Of a stretch of 64,000 bases of DNA, positions 34,575-43,573 are shown in pieces; within the stretch, counting starts at the first letter, position 1; every line of letters begins with the position of its first letter. The DNA is from Acholeplasmataceae bacterium UBA2284 (GTDB lineage Bacteria; Bacillota_I; Bacilli_A; Acholeplasmatales; Acholeplasmataceae): NCBI GenBank assembly GCA_002345705.1, contig DDWO01000021.1:9661-73660 (forward strand), read 5' to 3'. A model generated the notes under the pieces. It did not search any database. It had not been told where the DNA came from and saw only the letters and a list, made by a program, of their open reading frames with translations. The position numbers and the translations under genes were made by a program.

Positions 34575-36224
34575 TTACTCCTTTATAATTGCTTTATCCC
34601 CAAAGTATTCCTTAGCTAAGGAAATGATTTCAGGTTCTTTTTTTTCTTCATTTAGTAATTCAATGTAAAGCTTTAAATCATACGGTGGAAGTTTGGGCTT
34701 TTTACTACCTTTTTTCCACAGATCTACATAAACCTCTTTAATGACTAGCCAGTCTGTTTTCAATATAGCAATGATATCGTCAACTAAATGAGTTTTTCCA
34801 TTGAATACCTCTAATGCCATTTTCTTTGTTTCAGGATCTAGGATCCTTTTGCAAAGATTAATGTCGTCATAGACAATCAACATTGTATCTGAAACAGCTT
34901 CTAGTTCACCCTGAGATAAAAGATATGCAACCATCTTTAAATGTGGCTTAGGATAAGATTTTAGATGATCCCAACCTGATAGTAAAAGTGCCTTCTTATC
35001 TTTATCGCTATTATTTAAAACTGCTTCAACCTGTTTAATAGTTACCAACGGTTTTCTATCAGCCGATTGAATCACTTGCTTCGGTTGTACCTTTAATTGT
35101 TGCTTCAATTCAGAAACTGAGTTTTTTAAGTCCTGAATGGTTGCTTCAAAATCAATAAACTTCGCTGTTTGGTGCTCCATCATTTTGATAAGCGCAAGCT
35201 CCATATAAGCACGTTTTTGGTGTGTAGTTTTCATATCGATTTGAAGTTGGTTTAAAATCTCTAAATAGAAATATATTTTATCAAGTGAGAAAATACTTAA
35301 AATCTCTTGATACTTATGGTGTTCTACCTTAATCGTTTTCTCAATCAATATATCTCTAAGTGCTAGGATAAGATCATTTGCTATTCTGCTTATTTCTTTA
35401 CCTTCAGCAAGTAGGTCCTTTAAAAGAATCATTGCGTTACTAATTTCTTTATTTGAAATTGCAGTTAAAAGCTGTGTGATTGATTTCTTAGAAACACTAC
35501 CTGAGACCTGGTGAACATCATCTTCAGTGATGGTATCACCTGAATATGAGATCGCTTGGTCTAGTAAGCTAATCGCATCTCTTAATCCACCTTCAGCATT
35601 TTCTGCAACTGCATAAATTGCTTCTTCAGAAATTTTAATTTTTTCTTTATCTGCGATTTGTTGGAGTTTTTCAATAATGTCGTTGGTTTCAATATTTTTA
35701 AAATCGAAGCGTTGACATCTAGATAAAATGGTTGGTGGAATTTTATGCACTTCTGTTGTAGCTAGAATAAAGATTACATGTTTGGGTGGTTCTTCTAGAG
35801 TCTTTAATAAAGCGTTGAATGCACCAGGTGTTAGCATATGGACTTCATCGATGATATAAACCTTATATCTACCGACTGAAGGCATGTACTTCACCTTATC
35901 TCTTAGATCTCTAATTTCATCAACACCGTTATTGGATGCAGCATCGATTTCAATAACATCTGGAATATTTCCGTTATCGATACCTTTACAAATGTCACAT
36001 TCATTACATGGTTCAATTGAGGGTTGATGTGTACAGTTTACTGCCTTTGCAAATATTTTAGCGATAGAAGTCTTCCCTGTACCTCTTGGTCCGCTGAATA
36101 AATAAGCATGGGCAATCTTATCATGCAACAATGCATTTTGAAGTGTTTTGATAATTACTTTTTGTCCAGAGACTTCAGCAAATGCTCTTGGACGATAAGC
36201 ACGATATAATGCTACATATGCCAT
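34575..36224 (-). CDS. dnaX: DNA polymerase III subunit gamma/tau
   Basis: Clamp-loader ATPase. 549 residues: Walker A FSGPRGTGKTS near 45, zinc-binding cysteines (CTHQPSIEPCNECDIC), Walker B VYIIDEVHML, sensor 1 LATTEVHKIPPTILSRCQRFDF. The C-terminal 200 residues are the divergent tau part. First gene of the dnaX-ybaB-recR-small membrane protein operon. No SRP RNA is seen in the 82-base upstream gap, where Bacillus-type genomes often carry one. An extended -10 (TGTTATAAT, -10 at 36254-36259) is present. Confidence 0.95.
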   Translation of the reverse strand: MAYVALYRAYRPRAFAEVSGQKVIIKTLQNALLHDKIAHAYLFSGPRGTGKTSIAKIFAKAVNCTHQPSIEPCNECDICKGIDNGNIPDVIEIDAASNNGVDEIRDLRDKVKYMPSVGRYKVYIIDEVHMLTPGAFNALLKTLEEPPKHVIFILATTEVHKIPPTILSRCQRFDFKNIETNDIIEKLQQIADKEKIKISEEAIYAVAENAEGGLRDAISLLDQAISYSGDTITEDDVHQVSGSVSKKSITQLLTAISNKEISNAMILLKDLLAEGKEISRIANDLILALRDILIEKTIKVEHHKYQEILSIFSLDKIYFYLEILNQLQIDMKTTHQKRAYMELALIKMMEHQTAKFIDFEATIQDLKNSVSELKQQLKVQPKQVIQSADRKPLVTIKQVEAVLNNSDKDKKALLLSGWDHLKSYPKPHLKMVAYLLSQGELEAVSDTMLIVYDDINLCKRILDPETKKMALEVFNGKTHLVDDIIAILKTDWLVIKEVYVDLWKKGSKKPKLPPYDLKLYIELLNEEKKEPEIISLAKEYFGDKAIIKE

Positions 36225-36306
36225 CGATTAACCCTCGCTTTCTTTCTTTTCTAATTATAACACATATTATAGTAGATAATATGATATAAAAAGTGAAATT
36301 GACCAA

Positions 36307-37653
36307 TTATTTTCCTAAACAAAATTTTGAGAAAAGTTCAGTTAGTAAATCATCTGCATAGTTTTCTCCTAGTATTTCTCCTAGAGATCTCCATGCTGCT
36401 GTTAAATCAATTGCGTATACATCAACTGGCATATCGAGTGCAATGGAACTTAAGACGTTTTCTAGAGAAGCCTTCGCTTCCTTGACCTTCATGATATGTC
36501 TGATGTTAGATAGATAATTAAAATCTCTTTGACCAATATCTTCGAGAGACAATAATTTCAATATCGCTTTTTCCAAATCCTTTAAGCCATATTTTGTAAT
36601 CGTAGAAATCATAATAACTTCTTCCATGGATAAAGCCTTTGGAAGATCAGATTTATTCGCAATAATAATTCTTTTTTTATCTTTTGTGAGTTCTAATAAC
36701 TCTTTATCTTCTTTGGTTAATGCTTTACTTTGGTCTAAAACAAGTAGAACAAGTTCTGCTTCATGAAGTGCCTTCATGGAGCGATCTACACCAATCTTCT
36801 CAACGATATCAATTGTCTCTCTGATTCCTGCGGTGTCAATTAATTTTAGAGTTACTCCGCTTATATTTATATAGGCTTCAATCGTATCTCTTGTGGTTCC
36901 TTCAATCTCTGTAACAATAGCTTTTTCTTCGTTTAAGAGAGCGTTGAGTAGGCTAGACTTACCAACATTTGGCTTTCCAATAATAACAGTTTTTACGCCT
37001 TCTCTTATCAATTGATTCTTATGTGATTCAATGAGTAGTTCATCCATATCATGAATCAAATCCTTGGTTCTAGGCTCGATGATTTCTTTATTCATAACGA
37101 TTGCATCATCGTACTCGGGATAGTCGATATTGACTTCTATCTGTGCAATAATGGTGAGTAGCTTTGATCTTAAATTTCTAATCAATCTAGAGGTTTCCTT
37201 TTGTACACCAAGGTTAGCTATCTTTAAAGCCTGTTCACTTTTAGCATGAATAAGATCCATAATGGACTCAGCCTCTACTAGATCAATACGTCCATTTAGA
37301 TAAGCTCTTTGTGAGAATTCACCTGGTTCAGCAAGTCTAATATCTAGTGATAAAATGCGTTCTAATACCTTTTGCGTGATTAAAATACCACCATGTAAAG
37401 ACACTTCTACCACGTCTTCTTTAGTGAATGTTTTAGGGGCTTTAAGGATGGCTACCATTACTTCATCTAGAATGCTGCCATCAGCATTTAAGATGTGACC
37501 GTAGTTCAATGTATGGCTTTTTACCTTATTCAAATTCTTGCCTTTAAATATTTTATTGAATTCAGAAATGGAGTTTTCACCCGTAATTCTGATGACCGAA
37601 ATTCCTGCAGTTCCAAAGGCTGTTGATATTGCAGCAATCGTATCAAAGTTCAT
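36307..37653 (-). CDS. mnmE: tRNA modification GTPase MnmE
   Basis: With MnmG makes the cmnm5U modification at wobble position 34. 448 residues: N-terminal folate-binding domain (MNFDTIAAISTAFGTAGISV), helical domain, inserted G domain (GKPNVGKSSLLNALL near 222; DTAGIRET), and the C-terminal FCLGK motif with the required cysteine. Follows mgtC by 3 bases in the same operon. Confidence 0.96.
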   Translation of the reverse strand: MNFDTIAAISTAFGTAGISVIRITGENSISEFNKIFKGKNLNKVKSHTLNYGHILNADGSILDEVMVAILKAPKTFTKEDVVEVSLHGGILITQKVLERILSLDIRLAEPGEFSQRAYLNGRIDLVEAESIMDLIHAKSEQALKIANLGVQKETSRLIRNLRSKLLTIIAQIEVNIDYPEYDDAIVMNKEIIEPRTKDLIHDMDELLIESHKNQLIREGVKTVIIGKPNVGKSSLLNALLNEEKAIVTEIEGTTRDTIEAYINISGVTLKLIDTAGIRETIDIVEKIGVDRSMKALHEAELVLLVLDQSKALTKEDKELLELTKDKKRIIIANKSDLPKALSMEEVIMISTITKYGLKDLEKAILKLLSLEDIGQRDFNYLSNIRHIMKVKEAKASLENVLSSIALDMPVDVYAIDLTAAWRSLGEILGENYADDLLTELFSKFCLGK

Positions 37654-37656
37654 ATG

Positions 37657-38175
37657 TTACTCCTCTACTGAGTTTGGTTTCTTACTCTTCAGCTTAGGCT
37701 TGAGTGGATTGAAGCCTCTTGAAATATCTCTAACTAAAATAAAGATAACAACAAACGCTCCCAATAAACTACCTACCATAATATATCCACTACCTAAAAT
37801 TAAACCGATCATTGCAGTAAACCAAATGGTTGCTGCTGTAGTAATTCCTTTAACAACATGAGATTGGTCCTTAATGATTACACCAGCACCAACAAAACCG
37901 ATACCAGTAATAACTTGAGCGATTACACGTTGTCCCTCTGGATCAATAAGAACTCCTGTTGACTGTAAAAATATTTGATGCTCGAACATTAAGCGCTGCA
38001 TAATTGCTATACCTGCACTACCCATAGCTACTAAAATATGTGATGATAGTCCAGCGGCTTTTCCTACATTTTGTCTTTCTAGTCCTACAAATGCTGCAAC
38101 TAAGAAAGTAATCACAAGTGGTAATAAAACTTTTAACAGTATTTCTTGTAAAGATAAGTTAAAATCTAGTATCAT
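37657..38175 (-). CDS. mgtC: MgtC/SapB family membrane protein
   Basis: A 172-residue membrane protein with about five hydrophobic segments. MgtC signatures: AAFVGLERQNVGKAAGLSSHILVAMGSA and ITGIGFVGAGVIIKD. In pathogens MgtC tunes ATP synthase and growth at low magnesium; other members are of unknown role. Cytoplasmic tail is basic. AAGGGAGAA precedes the ATG. Cotranscribed with mnmE. Confidence 0.9.
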   Translation of the reverse strand: MILDFNLSLQEILLKVLLPLVITFLVAAFVGLERQNVGKAAGLSSHILVAMGSAGIAIMQRLMFEHQIFLQSTGVLIDPEGQRVIAQVITGIGFVGAGVIIKDQSHVVKGITTAATIWFTAMIGLILGSGYIMVGSLLGAFVVIFILVRDISRGFNPLKPKLKSKKPNSVEE

Positions 38176-38210
38176 ATAATTCTCCCTTCTGTTTTGCCAG
38201 AGACAAAACC

Positions 38211-39074
38211 CTAAATTTTTTTATTTCTTTCCTTATACATTTGATTAAAATGTGTTTTTTCTGAATCCTTTGTATATCCTAATATCATTTCTAAATTCAC
38301 ATTGGTTGCTGCATTAAAAATGTGATCATCAACATTCGGATTATCCTTTTTCATCATTTCAATCATCTGTTTAATTTCTCTTCTTTTGGATGATGTTTTT
38401 TCTGCAACTACAGTACATCCACAGTTCATGGATTGTATGCCACTATGCTTTAGCCAACGAATGATATCCTTTTCTTTGACAAACATCATAGGTCTAATTA
38501 ATTCGATTCCTTCAAAGTTCTCTGCCTGAATTTTAGGAACCATGGTTTGAAATGACCCATTGTAGAAAATAGACATCATGGTTGTTTCAATGACATCATC
38601 GAAATGATGTCCTAATGCAAGCTTATTACAGCCAAGCTCTTTTGCTGCGTTATATAAAAATCCTCTTCTCATTCTTGCACACATGTAACAAGGATTTTCT
38701 TTAGCTATTTTACCTACGACACTAAAAACCTCTGAGTTTCTTATCGTTAATGGGATATTTAAGTAATTGGCATTCGATTCTAGAAGCTTTCGATTGACAT
38801 CTCTAAATCCAGGGTCCATTGATAGAAAAACAAGCTCAAACGGTATTTTATTATGTCTTTTTAACTCTTGAAATAGCTTAGCAAGAATTAATGAATCCTT
38901 ACCTCCTGATATACCGACTGCAATTTTATCTCCAGGCTGGATTAATTCATATTCATTGATTGCTTGAACAAAAGGTCTAAAGATATCTTTTTTATAGGTT
39001 TTGATTAAGCTTTTTTCAATCTCATCTAGTGGTAATTTGGGTGTTGTAACGGTAATGATTTCACAAGATGACAT
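38211..39074 (-). CDS. ttcA: TtcA-family PP-loop tRNA thiolation protein
   Basis: ATP-pyrophosphatase of the TtcA/TtuA group that thiolates tRNA (2-thiocytidine 32 in E. coli), usually with an iron-sulfur cluster. 287 residues: PP-loop AVGISGGKDSLILAK near residues 52-66; CYMCARMRRGFLY; LGHHFDDVIETTMM; and a late CGC. The three cysteine positions fit a cluster. Third gene after the two DHH proteins (3-base gap), GAGG inside the upstream gene. Exact target base not determinable. Confidence 0.85.
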   Translation of the reverse strand: MSSCEIITVTTPKLPLDEIEKSLIKTYKKDIFRPFVQAINEYELIQPGDKIAVGISGGKDSLILAKLFQELKRHNKIPFELVFLSMDPGFRDVNRKLLESNANYLNIPLTIRNSEVFSVVGKIAKENPCYMCARMRRGFLYNAAKELGCNKLALGHHFDDVIETTMMSIFYNGSFQTMVPKIQAENFEGIELIRPMMFVKEKDIIRWLKHSGIQSMNCGCTVVAEKTSSKRREIKQMIEMMKKDNPNVDDHIFNAATNVNLEMILGYTKDSEKTHFNQMYKERNKKI

Positions 39075-39077
39075 TAT

Positions 39078-40019
39078 TTATGCCTCTTCGTTATACTTTC
39101 TGACTACTTCTTCGACATCATTAATAAATTGTGGAAGCTGTTCCCAGCTTTCAAGCTTAGCTCCTGATGCCTTCGCATGTCCGCCGCCACCATAAACGTT
39201 TGCTAGCTTATCAATTGTTGGTCCATTGGATCTTAATCTTATTCTTATTTCATTTGGATATTCAATCATTAATGCCCAAACTGGATATCCTTGAATTCCA
39301 CCGATTAGACCTACCATAGATGCTGCTTGCTCATCGGTGACATTATATTTTTCGATAATGTCTCTAGTCATTCTAATATAGATAAACCCATTGGTTGTAA
39401 CAAAATTAGAATACACATAGCCCTTTAAGGCAATCATTTCTAAGGATTCTTGGGATAGCTTGCCATCAATATACTCAACATCAACACCCTTTTCAATCAG
39501 CATACCAGCGAGTTGATGTGTAAGTTTAGAGACTCCACGAAATCTAAATCTTCCTGTATCAGTTACGATACCTGTATATAGAGCAATCGCTCCATCTAAA
39601 GTTAACTTAAGCTCATCTTGAAATTTATAGTAAAAATATGCGATCATTTGTGCACATGAAGGAAATGTTGTGTCTACCCAACGTAGATCACCATAGTCAT
39701 CGACTGGAATATGATGATCTATTTTGATTACTTCTTTTCCTAATTTATATCTTGAATCACTTATTCTATCTTCAACAGCTGTATCTACAACAATAGATAG
39801 TGCATTATCATATGCATCATCTGTTATATTATTCATTTTTCCAATAAAATCTACGAAATCAGAGGTTTCTCCAACAACATATACCTTTTTACTTGGAAAT
39901 GAACTTTCAATAATGTTTTTTAATCCAAACTGTGCTCCATAGCAATCACCATCAGGTCTTTTATGTCCATGAATAATGATTACATCATACTCTTTAATTT
40001 TATTTAATATTCTTTCCAT
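39078..40019 (-). CDS. nrnA: DHH/DHHA1 phosphodiesterase, NrnA-like (second copy)
   Basis: Degrades short RNA oligonucleotides and often pAp or c-di-AMP products. 313 residues: metal-binding HKRPDGD near residue 18, DTAVEDR, the DHH motif IDHHIPVDDYG, TDTGRFRF, and the DHHA1 motif YGGGGHAKASGA. Start at ATG 40019 (MERILNKIKEYD) because AGAGG is upstream; the ATG at 40037 has none. Overlaps the first copy by about 20 bases. All catalytic motifs are present. Confidence 0.9.
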   Translation of the reverse strand: MERILNKIKEYDVIIIHGHKRPDGDCYGAQFGLKNIIESSFPSKKVYVVGETSDFVDFIGKMNNITDDAYDNALSIVVDTAVEDRISDSRYKLGKEVIKIDHHIPVDDYGDLRWVDTTFPSCAQMIAYFYYKFQDELKLTLDGAIALYTGIVTDTGRFRFRGVSKLTHQLAGMLIEKGVDVEYIDGKLSQESLEMIALKGYVYSNFVTTNGFIYIRMTRDIIEKYNVTDEQAASMVGLIGGIQGYPVWALMIEYPNEIRIRLRSNGPTIDKLANVYGGGGHAKASGAKLESWEQLPQFINDVEEVVRKYNEEA

Positions 40020-40959
40020 ATTCTTTTGCCCTCTCATCTAAGTCTTTTAAGACTAAGTCAACTTCTTCCCAATTTTTTAAGCTTGCTCCACAGGCTAAAT
40101 TATGTCCACCACCACCATATTTTTTAGCGATATCTACGATGGTAATTCCTCTAGCTCTAAATTCACCAACTATTAAATTATTTTCGACATCTTCTGTAAA
40201 GTTTGCCCATATAGGAACTTCCTTTATTCCCGCCATTTGATTGACCATACCTCTAGAGATTGCTTGAAACTCTAAACCACTCTTTTGGATAATGTCAGCA
40301 TCATTCTTTCGATATGCAACATTATGTTTTGTCATCTCAAAGTTAGAGAATAAATTCTTAGTTTGTCTCTTTAATAATGTTTCTGTATAAATATAATCAT
40401 AAAATTCCTGAAATGATGGATTAAATCTTGTAATATAGGATGCAAGCTCAAATGTTTTACTTGCATTATTTAAATATAGGAATCTTCCTGTATCGGTAAC
40501 CATTCCACCATAAAGATAGGTTGCTGCTTCAGGAGATACACGAAGACCAAACTCTTTAATAAAATCAATAATCATTTCTGAAGCAGATGCGAATGTTGGA
40601 TCCTTATAAAATGCAGTAACATTGGTAACATCTGTATCATTTTGGTGGTGATCGATAATAACAACATCACTAGCTTTTAAATATCTATCATCAGAGATTA
40701 ATCTCGATACTGAAACATCAGTAATAATAGCGAGTGCATTGATATAATATGCATCTGGTATATCATGCATTTTCGCTTGATAAACCATTTCATTCATATC
40801 CCCCACCACATAAACCTTCTTTTCAGGATAATTCTCCTTAATGGTTAAATATAAACCATATTGGGAACCTATCGCGTCCATATCGGGTCTTAAATGTCTG
40901 TGAATAATGATTTGATCGTAAGAATTTATCATTTCAAAAATTTGTTTTTTTATATTCAT
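40000..40959 (-). CDS. nrnA: DHH/DHHA1 phosphodiesterase, NrnA-like (first copy)
   Basis: A 319-residue paralogue of the next gene: HRHLRPDMDAIGSQ, TDVSVSR, IIDHHQNDTDVT, TDTGRFLYL and YGGGGHNLACGA. Both copies keep the active-site set yet diverge over much of their length (for example HGHKRPDGDCYGAQ in the other), so the duplication is old. They may have split tasks, such as nanoRNA versus pAp or pApA. A -10 of TATACT with TG extension lies in the 50-base gap upstream. The AAAGGA site is unusually far (about 12 bases) from the ATG. Confidence 0.9.
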   Translation of the reverse strand: MNIKKQIFEMINSYDQIIIHRHLRPDMDAIGSQYGLYLTIKENYPEKKVYVVGDMNEMVYQAKMHDIPDAYYINALAIITDVSVSRLISDDRYLKASDVVIIDHHQNDTDVTNVTAFYKDPTFASASEMIIDFIKEFGLRVSPEAATYLYGGMVTDTGRFLYLNNASKTFELASYITRFNPSFQEFYDYIYTETLLKRQTKNLFSNFEMTKHNVAYRKNDADIIQKSGLEFQAISRGMVNQMAGIKEVPIWANFTEDVENNLIVGEFRARGITIVDIAKKYGGGGHNLACGASLKNWEEVDLVLKDLDERAKEYGKNIK

Positions 40960-41011
40960 ATAGACAAAATTTCCTTTCTTTATGTATTAGAATAGTATAA
41001 CATAAGTTGAT

Positions 41012-41035
41012 GAAAAAAGCGATTAGACATCGCTC
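41012..41035 (-). terminator. Terminator after the 266-residue membrane protein gene
   Basis: Minus strand AGCGAT-GTCTA-ATCGCT followed by TTTTT; overlaps the stop codon. Confidence 0.85.
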
Positions 41036-41823
41036 TTTTTATACTTAGATTGCTCTTTGATTAGGATATCTGAAGGCTTCTTTTTTCCTAGGTATTTCTT
41101 TTTAGCAAAGAATACGATATAGGTCGAAAGAATTAATATAACGAGATAAACAATGAGAGAAATCCATAGTGTACTCATATATGCATCCATCTCATGTGTG
41201 AATGCTGGATAGATATTAAAATCAGTTAATTCTGTTAGGGGTAGAAACTCGTTATCATTATAAAAGGCGACTAAACGTTCTTCAATTGTAAAATCTTCTG
41301 CTACCAATTCAAAGGTGTCTGTATAAATAGTGTTTTTATATTGGTCAAGAAGAAGGACTTGAGTATAGTTATTTTCTAGAATGACTTCCTTTGAAATCCC
41401 AAACTCTATTTTTTCTTGATTTAATCCCATCATGATATTGAGTGTTCTAAATCTCATAAACTCTATATCTAATTGATTTGTACCATCAGTAAATCTCAAG
41501 TAATATAAGCTACCTAGTAAATCATCTCTTTTTAACATGATGTAAATATAAGTATCTACATCGATTTCATTATTTTTAATTGATGCATCAGCAATCTCAT
41601 AAATGGATACAGTATATCCTTGATCACTTGATTCGTATAATGCATTTCTTTGATTATAATCTCTTGCACTACCATAGAAAAAGGTATCATCCTCTAATTC
41701 TACAGCCTGGGCTCCTTCATTTTCAAAATATTGAATTGTCATTGATCCTCTAGCATAGTCTAAAACAAACCAAAATGTAAATACTGCTAGAAGTGCATAA
41801 ACCACACGTCCAAAAATTCTCAT
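41023..41823 (-). CDS. Membrane-anchored protein of unknown function, coupled to the surface nuclease gene
   Basis: A 266-residue protein with one N-terminal hydrophobic segment (VVYALLAVFTFWFVLDY), an acidic ~190-residue domain probably outside the cell, and one C-terminal segment (LWISLIVYLVILILSTYIVFF) with a Lys-rich cytoplasmic tail. No family recognised. Its start overlaps the stop of the nuclease lipoprotein gene by one base, so they are translationally coupled and probably work together at the membrane. Confidence 0.72.
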   Translation of the reverse strand: MRIFGRVVYALLAVFTFWFVLDYARGSMTIQYFENEGAQAVELEDDTFFYGSARDYNQRNALYESSDQGYTVSIYEIADASIKNNEIDVDTYIYIMLKRDDLLGSLYYLRFTDGTNQLDIEFMRFRTLNIMMGLNQEKIEFGISKEVILENNYTQVLLLDQYKNTIYTDTFELVAEDFTIEERLVAFYNDNEFLPLTELTDFNIYPAFTHEMDAYMSTLWISLIVYLVILILSTYIVFFAKKKYLGKKKPSDILIKEQSKYKKSDV

Positions 41824-43445
41824 TAGCTATGAAGTCCTAAATTGTTATCTTGTGCATATTTTTGAGCATCCTGGAACCAACGATATAGATAACGGTTATT
41901 ATAGACGAGTTTGGTATCTGAACTTAAGTAATTCCAAGAAAATCCATTTTTAATTAGAAGATAATTTAACATTTCTCCATTAACCCACACATATCCCAAT
42001 GATCTACCATAGGTTTCTGTAGCTCCTAAATAAGGATCAGATTGAACATAGAATGTATTACTTGAATTGCTCAAATAGCTTGTAGTAAATGCTTTAGCTT
42101 CAAGACCCCATGGATCTACATCTGGATAAGTTTCCGGTGTATCAACACCTAGGAATCTCATACGAGCATTTCCTTCAAATCCAGGAGAAAAACTTGCTGT
42201 GTCACCATCATTAATGCCTGTTACAGTAACTTGAACCATACCAGAAACTGATGTTCCACCCCACATGTTATTAAGGTAGCTTAAATTAATCTCAAATGTT
42301 TCAGGCTTAGCAAATGGATGCGTTCCAAATGGTGTGATATATCCTGGAATATATGCATCCCATTGTGATAGGTTAAATGTTCTTACACCGTGAGTAACAT
42401 TTTCATTTCTAATATACATTTCATTCCACATCACAAACAACATATTACCTAAATCATAGATTGTGTCAATAAATGTATCATTTTTATATCTTAATTGAAC
42501 AACATCGTTTCCATCAAATAGAAGGAGACTACTTTCCTGATTCGCTTTATCTTTGAGTGATTGAGTTGACCCGCGATAAATAAGAACGTGAGTTCCTTGA
42601 GATTCTAGTAGACCTGTGAGTTGAATTCTATGAGTGACTTCATAGGACCCATTCATAAATAGGGCGATATGATAATCTGCTAAATCAACGGTTGTGTCTA
42701 AAGGATTATAGATTTCTATCGCTCTATTGACTCCTTCACCTGATAGATACTTAGAGATGAATAGTGTTTCTGAATCATCAGTAAATGAGTTTTTATAAAG
42801 ATAGACTGTAATAATACCTGTTTCAGGAGCTGGATGACCAATCTCTAGGTTCTTATAGCCTGCAAATAAATCCTCTTGATATTCATCATTTTCAATATAT
42901 TCAAATGCATAATTTTGAATAAACTCATATTCTAAAGCGGCTTCAATTTCTCTTTTTAAGAGGTTGGTTAAATCTGGTAGGATTGATCCGTTCCAAGTGA
43001 TATAAACCTTGACTTCTTCACCATAAGGAAGTAAATCACCTGCTTCAAAATTGAGGTATCTTGAAAAATCATAATCTTCTTTTGCGAAATTAAACTCATA
43101 TAGAAGATCGAATTCAATTTCAAGACCACTTAAAATAGTAATAACTTCTTCCTCTGTCTTATCAGCAAGTGTTGGAAGCAGGGTTCCATTATTCGCTATA
43201 TAAATCATAATAACATCGCTTGAAGTTACCTTTTTACCGACAGAGTAACCTGACTCATAGCGAATAAATTCACCGTGAGGAACGGTAACATCTAATTCAT
43301 ATAATACTTCATACTCAATATTTAATTCTGCTAATTCTGTGATAGCTTCTTCTTCAGTCATACCTGAAAGATTTGGAAGTAGGACATCTTTTGAACAAGC
43401 TGTTAATAGTAGTATCAACAATACCATGGGGATTAATTTTCTCAT
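41823..43445 (-). CDS. Surface lipoprotein with PASTA-like repeats, lamin-tail domain and staphylococcal-type nuclease
   Basis: A 540-residue lipoprotein: MRKLIPMVLLILLLTAC, acylated Cys17. Three PASTA-like repeats follow (about 20-225; each opens like LLPNLSGMTEEEAI and ends in an IYIANN-type strand), then a lamin-tail domain (about 228-375; LSGEGVNRAIEIYNP), then a thermonuclease domain (about 395-540). Nuclease catalytic residues are present: RMRFLGVDTPET (Arg, Glu) and YGRSLGYVW (Arg). Start at 43445 after AAAGGAGA; the longer upstream extension is rejected. Likely digests extracellular DNA or RNA at the cell surface. Own promoter, downstream of the importer operon terminator. Confidence 0.9.
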   Translation of the reverse strand: MRKLIPMVLLILLLTACSKDVLLPNLSGMTEEEAITELAELNIEYEVLYELDVTVPHGEFIRYESGYSVGKKVTSSDVIMIYIANNGTLLPTLADKTEEEVITILSGLEIEFDLLYEFNFAKEDYDFSRYLNFEAGDLLPYGEEVKVYITWNGSILPDLTNLLKREIEAALEYEFIQNYAFEYIENDEYQEDLFAGYKNLEIGHPAPETGIITVYLYKNSFTDDSETLFISKYLSGEGVNRAIEIYNPLDTTVDLADYHIALFMNGSYEVTHRIQLTGLLESQGTHVLIYRGSTQSLKDKANQESSLLLFDGNDVVQLRYKNDTFIDTIYDLGNMLFVMWNEMYIRNENVTHGVRTFNLSQWDAYIPGYITPFGTHPFAKPETFEINLSYLNNMWGGTSVSGMVQVTVTGINDGDTASFSPGFEGNARMRFLGVDTPETYPDVDPWGLEAKAFTTSYLSNSSNTFYVQSDPYLGATETYGRSLGYVWVNGEMLNYLLIKNGFSWNYLSSDTKLVYNNRYLYRWFQDAQKYAQDNNLGLHS

Positions 43446-43497
43446 AGCTTGTCTCCTTTCGTTATTGGCAAGTATTATTATATCATATTTGATAAAC

Positions 43498-43526
43498 ATT
43501 ATATAGAATATAATGGCTTTGAACAA
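43498..43526 (-). promoter_or_regulatory. Promoter of the nuclease lipoprotein operon
   Basis: Minus strand TTGTTC (43521-43526), 17 bases, TATAAT (43498-43503). A second TATAAT lies nearer the gene (within GATATAAT) without a good -35. Confidence 0.65.
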
Positions 43527-43555
43527 AAGAAAAAGGGTACACAATGTGCACCCTT
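43527..43555 (-). terminator. Terminator of the ABC importer operon
   Basis: Minus strand AAGGGTGCAC-ATT-GTGTACCCTT followed by TTTC; ten pairs with one G-U. Ends the operon after the Ig/OB lipoprotein gene. Confidence 0.88.
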
Positions 43556-43573
43556 CATTCGAAAATTAATGAA

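Noticed and set aside
36225..36306. SRP RNA upstream of dnaX
   Set aside because: The gap of 82 bases shows no GNAR-type SRP core; only a promoter is evident.
38176..38210. GTTTTG/CAAAAC stem as a terminator between ttcA and mgtC
   Set aside because: No T-run follows and the stem has few G-C pairs.
43446..43544. 33-residue extension of the nuclease lipoprotein
   Set aside because: It covers the promoter and terminator; the ATG at 43445 has AAAGGAGA and starts a proper lipoprotein signal.
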